Positions 35,235-43,842 of a DNA stretch of 64,000 nt are shown piece by piece. The translations under genes and the position numbers were made by a program. The notes under the pieces were generated by a model. That model did no database searches, had not been told where the DNA came from, and was given only the letters and a program-made list of their open reading frames with translations. The stretch's first letter is position 1; each line of letters opens with the position of its first letter. The stretch is from assembly GCA_045588655.1 (NCBI GenBank), contig JAZNEP010000023.1, forward strand, positions 17,996 through 81,995, read 5' to 3'. The stretch is from SVFI01 sp045588655. GTDB lineage: Bacteria; Bacillota; Clostridia; Lachnospirales; Lachnospiraceae.

Positions 35235-36107
35235 ATGAAATCGTTACAAGATACTTATACGTTATCGAACGGGTTGAAAATCCCTTGTATGGGATTTGGT
35301 ACGTATAACCCGAATGAAGGGGATAATTGTAAAATTATACATACAGCGATGGAAGCGGGATACCGCTATTTTGATACGGCTTCTTTATATGGTACGGAAA
35401 GAGCGCTTGGACGCGCGGTAAAAGAAAGTGGTATATCCAGAGAAGAGTTTTTTATTGTATCGAAACTGTGGATGGATGAAATGGGTTATACGGAAACAAA
35501 GCAGGCGTTTGAACGCACATTAAGTCGCTTACAGACAGACTATTTGGATATGTATTTGATTCACTGGCCAAAAAGGTCGGCGGAGGACACCAAGTGGAAG
35601 GAGCGAGATTTGGATACTTGGCGTGCCATGGAAGAGCTTTATGCGGAAGGAAAGATTAAGGGGCTTGGATTGAGTAATTTCCTGCCTCACCATATGGACA
35701 ATATTTTGAAGCATTGCAAGGTAAAACCACTGGTGAATCAATTGGAGGTTCATCCGGGCTATATGCAGGAAACAGCTACATCTTACTGTAAAAGAGAGGG
35801 CGTTATGGTGCAGGCATGGAGCCCTTTGGGAAGAAGTAAGCTACTGGAAAGTCCGGTTCTGCTGGGACTCGCGTCAAAATATGGAAAAAGTGCAGCACAA
35901 ATCAGTCTTCGATTTTTGTCACAAAAAAATATCATTCCTTTGGTCAAGGCATCCGGTATCGAGCGAATGAAAGAAAATATGGATATCTTCGATTTCGAAA
36001 TCGAATGGGAAGATATGTCGCTTTTAGAGTGTATGTCACAGGTGGCTTGGTCAGGAGAACATCCGGATTTCCAAATCCCGAACGTATCCAGTAATTTTGA
36101 ACAGTAA
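35235..36107 (+). CDS. Aldo/keto reductase
   Basis: 290 residues, TIM barrel. Catalytic residues are seen in order: Asp and Tyr in YFDTASLYGTE, Lys in VSKLW and His in YLIHWPK. The NADPH-binding C-terminal segment is IIPLVKASGIERMKENM. It reduces aldehydes or ketones with NAD(P)H. It starts 42 nt after proS, and a flavin-binding gene follows by 16 nt, suggesting a small redox operon. Confidence 0.93.
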   Translation: MKSLQDTYTLSNGLKIPCMGFGTYNPNEGDNCKIIHTAMEAGYRYFDTASLYGTERALGRAVKESGISREEFFIVSKLWMDEMGYTETKQAFERTLSRLQTDYLDMYLIHWPKRSAEDTKWKERDLDTWRAMEELYAEGKIKGLGLSNFLPHHMDNILKHCKVKPLVNQLEVHPGYMQETATSYCKREGVMVQAWSPLGRSKLLESPVLLGLASKYGKSAAQISLRFLSQKNIIPLVKASGIERMKENMDIFDFEIEWEDMSLLECMSQVAWSGEHPDFQIPNVSSNFEQ

Positions 36108-36123
36108 AACAGGAGGTGCAAAT

Positions 36124-36516
36124 ATGCAGCAAGTATATGAATTTTTAAAAAATACGGGAACTTATTATTTAGCAACAGTGGAAGATGATCAGCCGAGAGT
36201 TCGTCCGTTTGGAACGGTTGATTTGTTTGAAGGAAAGATTTACATCCAGACTGGAAAAGTGAAGGATGTGTCAAAACAAATTCAGGCAAATCCAAAAGTA
36301 GAGATTTGTGCGTTTGATGGTGGAACATGGCTGCGCGTGGCAGGAGAGCTAGTCAGAGATGACAGAGTGGAAGCAAAAAAACATATGTTGGATGCATATC
36401 CGAATTTACAGGCGATGTATTCTGCAGAGGATGAGAATACAGAAGTGTTGTATTTAAAGGACGCAACCGCTACATTTTCTTCCTTTACTCAACCACCGAA
36501 AGTAATTCAATTTTAA
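36124..36516 (+). CDS. Pyridoxamine 5'-phosphate oxidase-like FMN-binding protein
   Basis: 130 residues. The ATG 5 nt after AGGAGGTG is preferred over an upstream in-frame ATG inside the neighbour. The split-barrel fold is indicated by YYLATVEDDQPRVRPFGTVD, KIYIQTGKVKDVSKQIQANPKVEICAF and the RVAGELV strand. Such proteins bind FMN or F420-like cofactors and act as small reductases. Confidence 0.88.
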   Translation: MQQVYEFLKNTGTYYLATVEDDQPRVRPFGTVDLFEGKIYIQTGKVKDVSKQIQANPKVEICAFDGGTWLRVAGELVRDDRVEAKKHMLDAYPNLQAMYSAEDENTEVLYLKDATATFSSFTQPPKVIQF

Positions 36517-36555
36517 ACCCATTTCCACTTTTTGTTATCGTCTACAAAAAAATAC

Positions 36556-36586
36556 TTGACGAAAACAGGGGGGGAAGTAGTATAAT
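36556..36586 (+). promoter_or_regulatory. Promoter of the polyamine leader RNA
   Basis: TTGACG (36556-36561), 19 nt including a run of seven G, TATAAT (36581-36586). The long spacer may make it weak or regulator dependent. Confidence 0.7.
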
Positions 36587-36592
36587 ATCAAC

Positions 36593-36948
36593 GTGTTACG
36601 GTAAGCGGTTTGATAAAAAGCCGATTACCGGTTGAAATCTGGAGACAAGATGATAGAGTAAATAATAATTTTACAAAAGAGTCTTTCAAGCGATTATTAC
36701 GGACCACTCCAAAAGGAGTCGAGGCCATACGGACAGCCGGGTCCACTGCCGATTGGCGGCTTGCCGCCTTATTGATTGAGTTAAAAGCTCAAATTTTATA
36801 AGTTGGTTACTTCATAACCGAAATGCGTGTATTGCGCAAACTTGTGAAACGGTCAATAAAGAGTAGTAAAAGTATTGTTGCTATATAGACTCAAATGGAT
36901 CATAGGGATATTTAACGCAAGTTGTGTAATCGCAGCTTGCGTTTTTTT
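36593..36948 (+). ncRNA. Unidentified structured leader RNA upstream of the polyamine operon
   Basis: About 355 nt lie between the promoter and an intrinsic terminator just before speA, with no credible ORF. Predicted stems include CGGTAA / TTACCG (36599-36604 / 36625-36630) extended by CGGTTT / AAGCCG; ACTCC-AAAA-GGAGT; GGAC / GTCC; GGCGG-CTTG-CCGCC; TTGAG / CTCAA; and GGTTA / TAACC nested near ACCG / CGGT. The region is richer in paired GC blocks than the AT-rich spacers nearby. It does not match the motifs I know for T-box, lysine, guanidine (ykkC), SAM, TPP, c-di-GMP, M-box, 6S, SRP, tmRNA or RNase P RNA. It is probably a cis-regulatory attenuator for polyamine synthesis. An independent sRNA is possible. 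Confidence 0.65.
36914..36948 (+). terminator. Intrinsic terminator in the speA leader
   Basis: AACGCAAG / CTTGCGTT stem with a 14-nt loop and seven T. It ends 24 nt before the speA ATG and ahead of its ribosome binding site, so it can act as an attenuator. An upstream TTGCGCAA segment at about 36833 offers a partial alternative pairing to the left arm. Confidence 0.85.
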
Positions 36949-36972
36949 ATTTTCATTTTGGTGAGGTGAAAG

Positions 36973-38433
36973 ATGGAGCAGAGAAAGCAAATAGTGAACC
37001 AAAACAGAGCCCCGATTTATGAGGCATTACAAAACTTTCGACAGATGCGAGTTGTACCGTTTGACGTGCCTGGGCACAAGCACGGACGAGGAAACCCGGA
37101 ACTGGCTGCTTTTTTAGGAGAACAGTGTGTAAGCATCGATGTAAACAGTATGAAACCGTTGGATAATTTGTGCCACCCGATTTCAGTCATACACGAGGCA
37201 GAAATGCTGGCCGCGGATGCATTTGGAGCGGCGCACGCGTTCTTGATGGTGGGAGGAACGACCAGCTCTGTGCAAAGCATGGTGCTGTCCACTTGCAAAA
37301 GAGGCGATAAAATTATCCTGCCGCGTAATGTGCATCGAAGTGTGATTAATGCGCTGGTTCTTTGTGGTGCGATTCCGGTCTATGTAAATCCGGAGGTAGA
37401 CCACAAGCTTGGTATTTCGCTGGGAATGCGTCGTGAGCAGGTGGCCAAAGCAATCGAACAGAATCCGGATGCGGTAGCTGTGCTCGTAAACAATCCGACC
37501 TATTATGGTATATGCAGTGATATCAAAGCGATTGTCAAAATGGCGCATGATGCGGGCATGTATTGCCTTGCAGATGAGGCGCACGGTACGCATTTTTATT
37601 TCGGAGAACATATGCCTGTTTCGGCGATGGAAGCAGGGGCGGATATGGCGGCCGTGTCCATGCACAAAAGTGGTGGAAGCTTGACGCAGTCCAGCCTGCT
37701 ACTAATCGGACCGAATATGAATGAAGGTCATGTCAGACAGATTATCAATCTGACACAGACAACGTCCGGGAGTTATCTGCTTATGTCGAGCCTGGATATC
37801 AGCAGGCGTAATCTGGCTCAGCGCGGAAAAGAGGTATTTGCCAAGGTGGTCGATATGGCAGAGTATGCCCGAGAGGAAATCAACGAAATTGGTGGTTACT
37901 ACGCGTTTGGTAAGGAGCTGGTAAATGGGAATTCGGTGTTTGATTTTGATCCGACCAAACTCAGTGTTCATACACGAGATATTGGATTGGCGGGGATTGA
38001 GGTATATGACATTTTACGCGATGAATACGATATTCAGATTGAGTTTGGAGACATCGGAAACATACTCGCCTACCTGTCGATTGGTGACCGTGCACAAGAG
38101 CTGGAACGTTTGGTAAGTGCGCTTGCTGAAATAAGGCGCAGATACCAGACCGATGGAAGTGGCCTGCTCAGACAGGAATACATCGATCCGGAGGTGGTTA
38201 TGAGTCCGCAGGAAGCCTTTTATGCAAACAAAAAAAGCGTTCCTTTACAGGAGAGCGTAGGATGTGTTTGTAGTGAATTTGTGATGTGTTATCCGCCTGG
38301 AATCCCGATTTTAGCACCGGGAGAGCGCATCACCCAGGAAATTCTGGATTATATCGAATTTGCCAAAATAAAGGGATGTTCCATGACAGGACCTGAGGAC
38401 CCGGAGATTTTAAAACTTAATGTGCTGGTATGA
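36973..38433 (+). CDS. speA: Arginine (Orn/Lys/Arg class) decarboxylase SpeA
   Basis: 486 residues, aspartate-aminotransferase-fold PLP enzyme of the short Bacillus SpeA/Clostridia type. Early VPFDVPGHKHG, the substrate region GGTTSSVQ and the PLP lysine in SMHKSGGSLTQSSLLL are seen. Context with agmatinase argues for arginine as substrate, giving agmatine. The C-terminal domain has YPPGIPILAPGE, typical of the family. The start follows GGTGAGGTG. It is the first gene of a five-gene operon behind an attenuator-like leader. Lysine or ornithine decarboxylation cannot be excluded from sequence alone. Confidence 0.93.
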   Translation: MEQRKQIVNQNRAPIYEALQNFRQMRVVPFDVPGHKHGRGNPELAAFLGEQCVSIDVNSMKPLDNLCHPISVIHEAEMLAADAFGAAHAFLMVGGTTSSVQSMVLSTCKRGDKIILPRNVHRSVINALVLCGAIPVYVNPEVDHKLGISLGMRREQVAKAIEQNPDAVAVLVNNPTYYGICSDIKAIVKMAHDAGMYCLADEAHGTHFYFGEHMPVSAMEAGADMAAVSMHKSGGSLTQSSLLLIGPNMNEGHVRQIINLTQTTSGSYLLMSSLDISRRNLAQRGKEVFAKVVDMAEYAREEINEIGGYYAFGKELVNGNSVFDFDPTKLSVHTRDIGLAGIEVYDILRDEYDIQIEFGDIGNILAYLSIGDRAQELERLVSALAEIRRRYQTDGSGLLRQEYIDPEVVMSPQEAFYANKKSVPLQESVGCVCSEFVMCYPPGIPILAPGERITQEILDYIEFAKIKGCSMTGPEDPEILKLNVLV

Positions 38434-38474
38434 CAGTATTTTGGTATGACAGAGTTTGGGTATGACAGAGTTTG
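38427..38474 (+). repeat. Three tandem 16-bp repeats at the speA-speE junction
   Basis: GGTATGACAGAGTTTG units occupy 38427-38442, 38443-38458 and 38459-38474; the last two are identical and the first differs at its end. The first unit contains the speA stop codon, so the copies place extra in-frame TGA triplets behind it. The array is followed by GTATCATACAATACC, which can pair with the GGTAT units. Confidence 0.85.
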
Positions 38475-38542
38475 TATCATACAATACCAAAGTGAATGGG
38501 ATGATATAAGAACATACCAGTGGTAAAAGGAGGAAATCGAAA

Positions 38543-39394
38543 TTGGAATTATGGTTTAGTGAGTTTCATGCACCTGACGTAAAGCATAGCATTCGAATCA
38601 ACAGACACCTGTATTCTAAAAAGAGCGACTATCAGCAAATCGATATTTTTGATACGCCTGAATTTGGGCGAGTGCTGGCGCTGGATGGAAATGTAATGCT
38701 GACAGAGCGAGACGAATTCATTTATGATGAGATGATAACGCATGTACCGATGTCGGTTCACCCAAATGTGCAGGATGTTTTGGTGATAGGAGCCGGAGAC
38801 GGGGGTGTGGTAAAAGAGCTTGCAAGATATGACAACGTCAAGCGAATCGATCTTGTCGAGATGGACCCGGAGGTAGTGGAGGCCTGTCGTGCTTATCTGC
38901 CTGAAAATGCCAGTCGATTGGATGACAGCCGTGTACATATATATTATGACAATGCATTGCGTTTTATCAGACGAAGTAAAGATAGCTATGATTTAATTAT
39001 CGTGGATTCCAATGATCCGTTTGGTCCGTCCGAGGGTTATTTTACACGTGAATTTTACGGAATCTGTTACAATGCGCTTCGTGAGGACGGTATTATGGTG
39101 AATCAGCAAGGAAGCCCATTTTATAAACATGATGCGGAGGCTATGCAGAGAAGTCATAAACGGATTGTTAACACTTTTCCGATCAGTCGAGTGTATCAGG
39201 CGCATATCCCGACATATGCAGCCGGTTACTGGCTGTTTGGATTTGCCAGTAAAAAATACCATCCGGTGGATGATTTTGATGCAGGAAAGTGGACCGGATT
39301 AAATTTGGGAACAAAATATTATACGACCAAATTACATGTCGGTGCGTTTTATCTGCCGGCCTATCTGGAAAAAATGCTCGAGGAGGTTGAATAG
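38543..39394 (+). CDS. speE: Spermidine synthase (aminopropyltransferase) SpeE
   Basis: 283 residues, TTG start 9 nt after AAAGGAGG. The fold is Rossmann type: DGNVMLTERDEFIYDEMITHVP, the dcSAM-binding VIGAGDGGVVKEL, VEMDPEVVEACR and the catalytic loop VDSNDPFGPSEGYF. It transfers an aminopropyl group from decarboxylated SAM to putrescine. No SAM decarboxylase is in the window, although the same operon holds a complete SAM-independent route to spermidine. The Asn in SNDP replaces the more usual Thr. Agmatine as acceptor is another possibility. Confidence 0.93.
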   Translation: MELWFSEFHAPDVKHSIRINRHLYSKKSDYQQIDIFDTPEFGRVLALDGNVMLTERDEFIYDEMITHVPMSVHPNVQDVLVIGAGDGGVVKELARYDNVKRIDLVEMDPEVVEACRAYLPENASRLDDSRVHIYYDNALRFIRRSKDSYDLIIVDSNDPFGPSEGYFTREFYGICYNALREDGIMVNQQGSPFYKHDAEAMQRSHKRIVNTFPISRVYQAHIPTYAAGYWLFGFASKKYHPVDDFDAGKWTGLNLGTKYYTTKLHVGAFYLPAYLEKMLEEVE

Positions 39395-39395
39395 T

Positions 39396-40253
39396 ATGCT
39401 GGAGAGAAATGTAGAAACGTTTATCGGGTGTGACTGTGATTATCAGCAGGCAAAGATCGTTCTGTTTGGTGCACCTTTTGATTCGACGACAAGCTTTCGT
39501 CCGGGGGCTAGATTCGGATCGGCTACGATGCGACATGAAAGCTTTGGTTTGGAGACTTATAGTCCGTATCAGGAGAAAGATCTGACTGAAATCAATGTAT
39601 TTGACAGTGGAGATTTGGAGCTGTGCTTTGGGAGTGCAGAGTCGGCGCTTACGCAGATAGAAGAACGTGCGCAGAAAATAGTAGAGGATGGCAAATTTCC
39701 GCTACTGATGGGGGGAGAACATTTAGTGACTTTAGGTGCAGTAAGAGCATTGCAAAAACGATATCCTGATTTACATATCATACAGTTTGATGCCCATGCG
39801 GATTTGCGTAGCGATTATCTCGGGGTGGAGTTGAGCCATGCGTGTGTGATGCGACGCTCCTACGATTTGCTCGGGAACGGTCGCATTCATCAGTTTTGTA
39901 TCAGGAGTGGAGAAAAGGAAGAGTTTCAATTTGCAAAGGAACATACCGATTTGCATTTGTTCGATTTTACCGGACTGGACCGATTGGTAGAGGAGCTGGA
40001 GAGAACGCAGGCTCCTGTGTATTTGACGATGGATCTAGACTGTATGGACCCATCGGTATTCCCGGGGACGGGAACACCGGAAGCGGGCGGCGTCACATTT
40101 GTTCAGCTTTTGGACGCAATCTTAAAAGTGTGCAAAACAAATGTGGTAGGTGCAGATGTAAATGAGCTGGCGCCGATGCTCGATCCAAGCGGAGTTTCGA
40201 CAGCAACCGCCTGTAAGGTATTGCGTGAATTAATGTTAGCGCTGAGTAAATAG
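39396..40253 (+). CDS. speB: Agmatinase SpeB
   Basis: 285 residues. The ATG lies one base after the speE stop, with GAGGAGG inside the end of speE; an upstream in-frame ATG is buried in speE. Ureohydrolase manganese ligands are seen in GGEHLV, QFDAHADLR and MDLDCMDPSVFPGTGTPE. It converts agmatine to putrescine and urea (or aminopropylagmatine to spermidine in some organisms). Confidence 0.95.
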   Translation: MLERNVETFIGCDCDYQQAKIVLFGAPFDSTTSFRPGARFGSATMRHESFGLETYSPYQEKDLTEINVFDSGDLELCFGSAESALTQIEERAQKIVEDGKFPLLMGGEHLVTLGAVRALQKRYPDLHIIQFDAHADLRSDYLGVELSHACVMRRSYDLLGNGRIHQFCIRSGEKEEFQFAKEHTDLHLFDFTGLDRLVEELERTQAPVYLTMDLDCMDPSVFPGTGTPEAGGVTFVQLLDAILKVCKTNVVGADVNELAPMLDPSGVSTATACKVLRELMLALSK

Positions 40254-40284
40254 TGGATAAAAAGGGAAAAAAGGAGAGAAAAAA

Positions 40285-41544
40285 ATGAGTAAGGTTTTAG
40301 TGATTGGCTGCGGTGGAGTCGCGTCCGTTGCCATAAGAAAATGTTGTCAGGTCAGTGATGTATTTACAGAGCTTTGCATTGCAAGCAGAACCAAATCAAA
40401 GTGTGATAAGCTGGCAGAAGAGCTTGCGGGAAAAACACAGACCAAAATAACCACCGCACAGGTAGATGCAGATGATGTGCAGCAGCTAATCAATCTGATC
40501 AAAGACTATCAGCCGGATCTGGTTATGAATATAGCACTCCCTTATCAAGATCTTACGATCATGGATGCATGCCTTGCCTGTGGAGTGAATTATATGGATA
40601 CAGCCAATTACGAGCCGGAAGATACCGATGATCCACAGTGGCGCGAGATATACGAAAAGCGGTGTGAAGAAAAAGGATTCTCAGCTTACTTTGATTATAG
40701 CTGGCAGTGGGCATATCGTGAGAAATTTGAAAAAGCAGGACTGACAGCGCTTCTTGGTTGTGGATTTGATCCGGGAGTAACACAGGCATATTGCGCCTAT
40801 GCAAAAAAACATGAATTTGACACCATTGATACCATCGATATTCTGGATTGTAATGGTGGAGACCATGGATATCCGTTTGCTACCAATTTTAATCCGGAAG
40901 TAAATTTACGAGAGGTATCTGCTCCGGGCAGTTATTGGGAAAACGGTCATTGGGTAGAAATCCCGGCGATGAGCATAAAGCGGGAATACAATTTTGACAG
41001 TGTGGGTGAAAAGGATATGTATCTGCTTCATCATGAAGAGATAGAGTCTCTGGCGCTCAATATTCCTGAAGTAAAAAGAATTCGCTTCTTTATGACGTTC
41101 GGGCAAAGTTATCTCACACATATGAAATGTCTGGAAAATGTTGGAATGCTTTCAACGACTCCGATTCAGTATGAAGGAAAAGAAATCGTTCCGATTAAAT
41201 TTCTCAAAGAACTTCTTCCGGACCCGGCAAGTCTTGGACCGCGTACGCACGGAAAAACCAATATTGGCTGTATATTTACTGGAAAAAAAGACGGGAAAGA
41301 AAAGACGTATTACATTTATAATGTCTGTGATCATCAGGAGTGCTACCGTGAGGTGGAAAGTCAGGCAATCAGCTATACGACCGGTGTACCGGCCATGTGT
41401 GGTGCTTTGATGCTTTTGACCGGACAGTGGAAAAAAGCGGGCGTCTATACGGTGGAAGAGTTTGATCCGGATCCGTTTCTTGATGCTTTGGATCAATATG
41501 GTCTGCCTCGTAGGGAAAATCACAATCCTGTGCTGGTGGAATAA
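40285..41544 (+). CDS. Carboxynorspermidine/carboxyspermidine dehydrogenase (saccharopine dehydrogenase family)
   Basis: 419 residues. The N-terminal Rossmann motif VIGCGGVASVAIRKC and NIALPYQDLTIMDACLACGVNYMDTANYE mark the saccharopine dehydrogenase-like reductase. GCGFDPGVTQAYCAYAKKH and the C-terminal TGVPAMCGALML region match the carboxynorspermidine synthase group. It condenses aspartate semialdehyde with a diamine (putrescine in most gut bacteria) using NADPH. The stop overlaps the nspC start (TAATG), so the two enzymes are coupled. Confidence 0.93.
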   Translation: MSKVLVIGCGGVASVAIRKCCQVSDVFTELCIASRTKSKCDKLAEELAGKTQTKITTAQVDADDVQQLINLIKDYQPDLVMNIALPYQDLTIMDACLACGVNYMDTANYEPEDTDDPQWREIYEKRCEEKGFSAYFDYSWQWAYREKFEKAGLTALLGCGFDPGVTQAYCAYAKKHEFDTIDTIDILDCNGGDHGYPFATNFNPEVNLREVSAPGSYWENGHWVEIPAMSIKREYNFDSVGEKDMYLLHHEEIESLALNIPEVKRIRFFMTFGQSYLTHMKCLENVGMLSTTPIQYEGKEIVPIKFLKELLPDPASLGPRTHGKTNIGCIFTGKKDGKEKTYYIYNVCDHQECYREVESQAISYTTGVPAMCGALMLLTGQWKKAGVYTVEEFDPDPFLDALDQYGLPRRENHNPVLVE

Positions 41545-42758
41545 TGGAGTGGGGAATTGATACCCGTCCGGCGTTTTGTGCGCTTGATGGAAAAACACCT
41601 GAAGAGCTCTTTGGAGGGCTTTCGACGCCGTGCTATGTGATTGATGAAACAAAGCTTTTGAAGAACGGAAAGGTTTTAGCATCCGTGAGTCAGCATACCG
41701 GTTGCAAAATTTTGTTGGCGCAAAAAGCATTTAGTAATTATGATTTTTATCCGCTGTTATCAGAGTTTCTCGCGGGAACCGAAGCGAGTGGCTTGTATGA
41801 AGCAAAACTTGGGGCAGAAGAAATGCCGGAAAAGGAAGTGCATGTATTCTGCGCCGCATATCGTGAGGAAGAATTTGAGGAACTGCTAACGTATGCGGAC
41901 CATATCGTATTTAATTCACCAAACCAGTTGCAAATGTTTGGTGTCAGAGCAAAGCAAGCAGGGAAAAGCATTGGGCTACGCATTAATCCGGAGTGTTCTA
42001 CGCAAGAAGGCCATGAAATCTATGATCCCTGCGCAAAAGGAAGCCGTTTGGGGACCACCAGAGCGATGTGGGATGTGCAGATGACGGAACATCTCATTGA
42101 GCTGCTGGACGGACTACATTTTCATACACTATGTGAACAAGATGCAGATGCACTGGAACGAACACTTGAGGCAGTGGAAGAAAAATTTGGTGATATTTTG
42201 CCGAGAATGCGTTGGCTCAACATGGGGGGAGGACATCACATTACCAGGGAGGATTATGACATTTCTCGACTTGAAAAAGTGATTACTTACGCACAAGAGA
42301 CATGGGGAGTAGAAATCTATCTCGAGCCGGGAGAAGCCGTGGCTTTGAATGCAGGCTATCTCGCAAGTCGAGTGCTTGATATTGTACAAAATGGAGACGT
42401 ACAAATCGCGATAATGGACGTGAGTGCAGCCTGTCATATGCCGGATGTAATTGAAATGCCGTATACGCCGCCTCTTTACAATGCGAAAGAGGGGGAGCAG
42501 TCAATGCATGTATATCGGTTAGCCGGTCCTACCTGTCTTGCGGGAGATGTCATCGGCCAGTTCAGTTTTGAAAAGGCATTGGCTGTCGGTGATTTGCTGC
42601 TTTTTGGTGATATGGCAATTTATTCAACCTGTAAGAACAATACATTTAATGGAATGCCACTGCCAAATCTGTGGCGCAGGGCAAACAACGGGGAAATGCA
42701 GCGGCTTACAGATTTTGGATACAATGATTTTAAGATGCGACTGGGGAGAGGCAAATAA
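41544..42758 (+). CDS. nspC: Carboxynorspermidine/carboxyspermidine decarboxylase NspC
   Basis: 404 residues, alanine-racemase-fold PLP decarboxylase. Lys52 or 57 in ILLAQKAFSNY is the PLP lysine. GLRINPECST, the HFHTLCEQ motif, NMGGGHHITREDYD and EPGEAVALNAGYL are diagnostic, and the C-terminal barrel has GPTCLAGDVIGQF. It releases CO2 from carboxyspermidine to give spermidine. It is the last gene of the polyamine operon. Confidence 0.95.
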   Translation: MEWGIDTRPAFCALDGKTPEELFGGLSTPCYVIDETKLLKNGKVLASVSQHTGCKILLAQKAFSNYDFYPLLSEFLAGTEASGLYEAKLGAEEMPEKEVHVFCAAYREEEFEELLTYADHIVFNSPNQLQMFGVRAKQAGKSIGLRINPECSTQEGHEIYDPCAKGSRLGTTRAMWDVQMTEHLIELLDGLHFHTLCEQDADALERTLEAVEEKFGDILPRMRWLNMGGGHHITREDYDISRLEKVITYAQETWGVEIYLEPGEAVALNAGYLASRVLDIVQNGDVQIAIMDVSAACHMPDVIEMPYTPPLYNAKEGEQSMHVYRLAGPTCLAGDVIGQFSFEKALAVGDLLLFGDMAIYSTCKNNTFNGMPLPNLWRRANNGEMQRLTDFGYNDFKMRLGRGK

Positions 42759-42791
42759 ACGATCCAAAAAGTCTAAAAAATGAAAAAAATG

Positions 42792-42820
42792 TTGACAAAT
42801 TGTGAACAAAAACATACAAT
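42792..42820 (+). promoter_or_regulatory. Strong promoter upstream of the putative sRNA
   Basis: Perfect TTGACA, 17 nt, TACAAT. It lies 33 nt after nspC and drives a region with no gene before a terminator. Confidence 0.82.
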
Positions 42821-42826
42821 GAGGTG

Positions 42827-42930
42827 GATGGTAGGATTGTAACATAAAGAAGTAGTGTTATAGTTGGAATTTTGGGAAGCAGATTCTTCTCATTTAGATA
42901 AAAGATGTCGTTCGTTCGACATCTTTTTTT
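42827..42930 (+). ncRNA. Candidate small RNA or attenuated leader (about 100 nt)
   Basis: A near-consensus promoter and a strong terminator bracket about 100 nt without a convincing ORF. A 7-codon ATG frame right at the 5' end has no ribosome binding site. No sequence complementary to the terminator arm is seen upstream, so classical attenuation is not obvious. It may be a free sRNA or the attenuated leader of the exopolysaccharide cluster that begins 120 nt later. Confidence 0.55.
42901..42930 (+). terminator. Intrinsic terminator of the putative sRNA
   Basis: AAAGATGTCG / CGACATCTTT, 6-nt loop, run of T to 42930. Confidence 0.88.
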
Positions 42931-43050
42931 ATGGATCGTATCATTTCTGACAATACTCGTTGTTCAAAGCGGAAAATCATAGTAGAAAAGTAGATAAAAA
43001 ACTATATGCATACATAGAAATGCAATTGCAAAAATAAAGGAGCCAATCTC

Positions 43051-43842
43051 GTGAGTGTAAAAGATAAAGAGCGCATTTATTACACGCGAACATACAGAAG
43101 AATTAAAATGAATATCAAAAACAGTATTTTGTTTTTGTGTTTGGCTGTTTTGCCGGTTTTGATTTTATTCCTGTTTGAGGTGGAACATATCATACATATA
43201 CTGATTGGAATTACACACAGTCTGTTATCGTACGTAATTCCGGAAGAGAATATTCGGGTTTTGACGACGGAGTATTCTGTATTTTGGAAAATCGAATATT
43301 TAGATTTGCCTACAGTATATCCGCAATTTTCTTTCACGTGTGTAAATCTGATAGTTTGTCTGATGATTTTCGTGGTCATAAATCTTTGGCGTAAAACAGG
43401 AAAACCCTTTGTAATATTTTCATTTTACTGTTTATTTATTCATGTAGTCAGTTGCGTGTATTTTATATTTTCCAAACAGACATTTGCATATACAACCGGC
43501 GATTATTCGAGCTTGTATTTAAAACAGCAAATCGGAATCTGGATGATGTTTATTGTGATGTCAGGCGTGATACTAGGCGTTTGGGGAGACATACTTTTGC
43601 GACATCGTATTTTTTCCTTTTTAAGTATTTGTGTCTATTCACTGGTGTTTGGAGCGCTTAGATACATTGTGTTTATGTTTGTACTATATCGTTTCTCTGT
43701 TTTATATATGGCCATTATGTTTTTTGTAATTGGTCCGATCATTGATTTTTCTTATTTCGTAATGATTTACGCTGCATTCATGAACAAATTGACAAAAGAG
43801 TATGATCAAGGCCAAAGAAAAGGAGAATGGGGATGGTCGTAG
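43051..43842 (+). CDS. Multipass membrane protein opening the exopolysaccharide cluster
   Basis: 263 residues, GTG start 8 nt after AAAGGAG. About six helices are predicted (SILFLCLAVLPVLILFLF, CVNLIVCLMIFVVINLW, FVIFSFYCLFIHVVSCVYFIF, IGIWMMFIVMSGVILGVW, and two more). It has a basic N-terminus and C-terminus. The arrangement of an isolated Cys in FTCVNLI and Arg in GALRYIVFM is faintly reminiscent of exosortase-like proteins, but spacing does not fit well, so I leave it unassigned. It overlaps the synthase gene by 10 nt and is likely its partner. Confidence 0.72.
   Translation: MSVKDKERIYYTRTYRRIKMNIKNSILFLCLAVLPVLILFLFEVEHIIHILIGITHSLLSYVIPEENIRVLTTEYSVFWKIEYLDLPTVYPQFSFTCVNLIVCLMIFVVINLWRKTGKPFVIFSFYCLFIHVVSCVYFIFSKQTFAYTTGDYSSLYLKQQIGIWMMFIVMSGVILGVWGDILLRHRIFSFLSICVYSLVFGALRYIVFMFVLYRFSVLYMAIMFFVIGPIIDFSYFVMIYAAFMNKLTKEYDQGQRKGEWGWS

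Noticed and set aside
36610..36801. 63-codon ORF inside the speA leader RNA, possible leader peptide
   Set aside because: TTG start without a ribosome binding site, ends within stem regions, and stems would block its translation; the structured-RNA reading fits better.
43051..43842. Exosortase (XrtG-like) call for the first cluster protein
   Set aside because: Cys-to-Arg spacing is about twice that expected and no CSG or RN motif is present; left as membrane protein.
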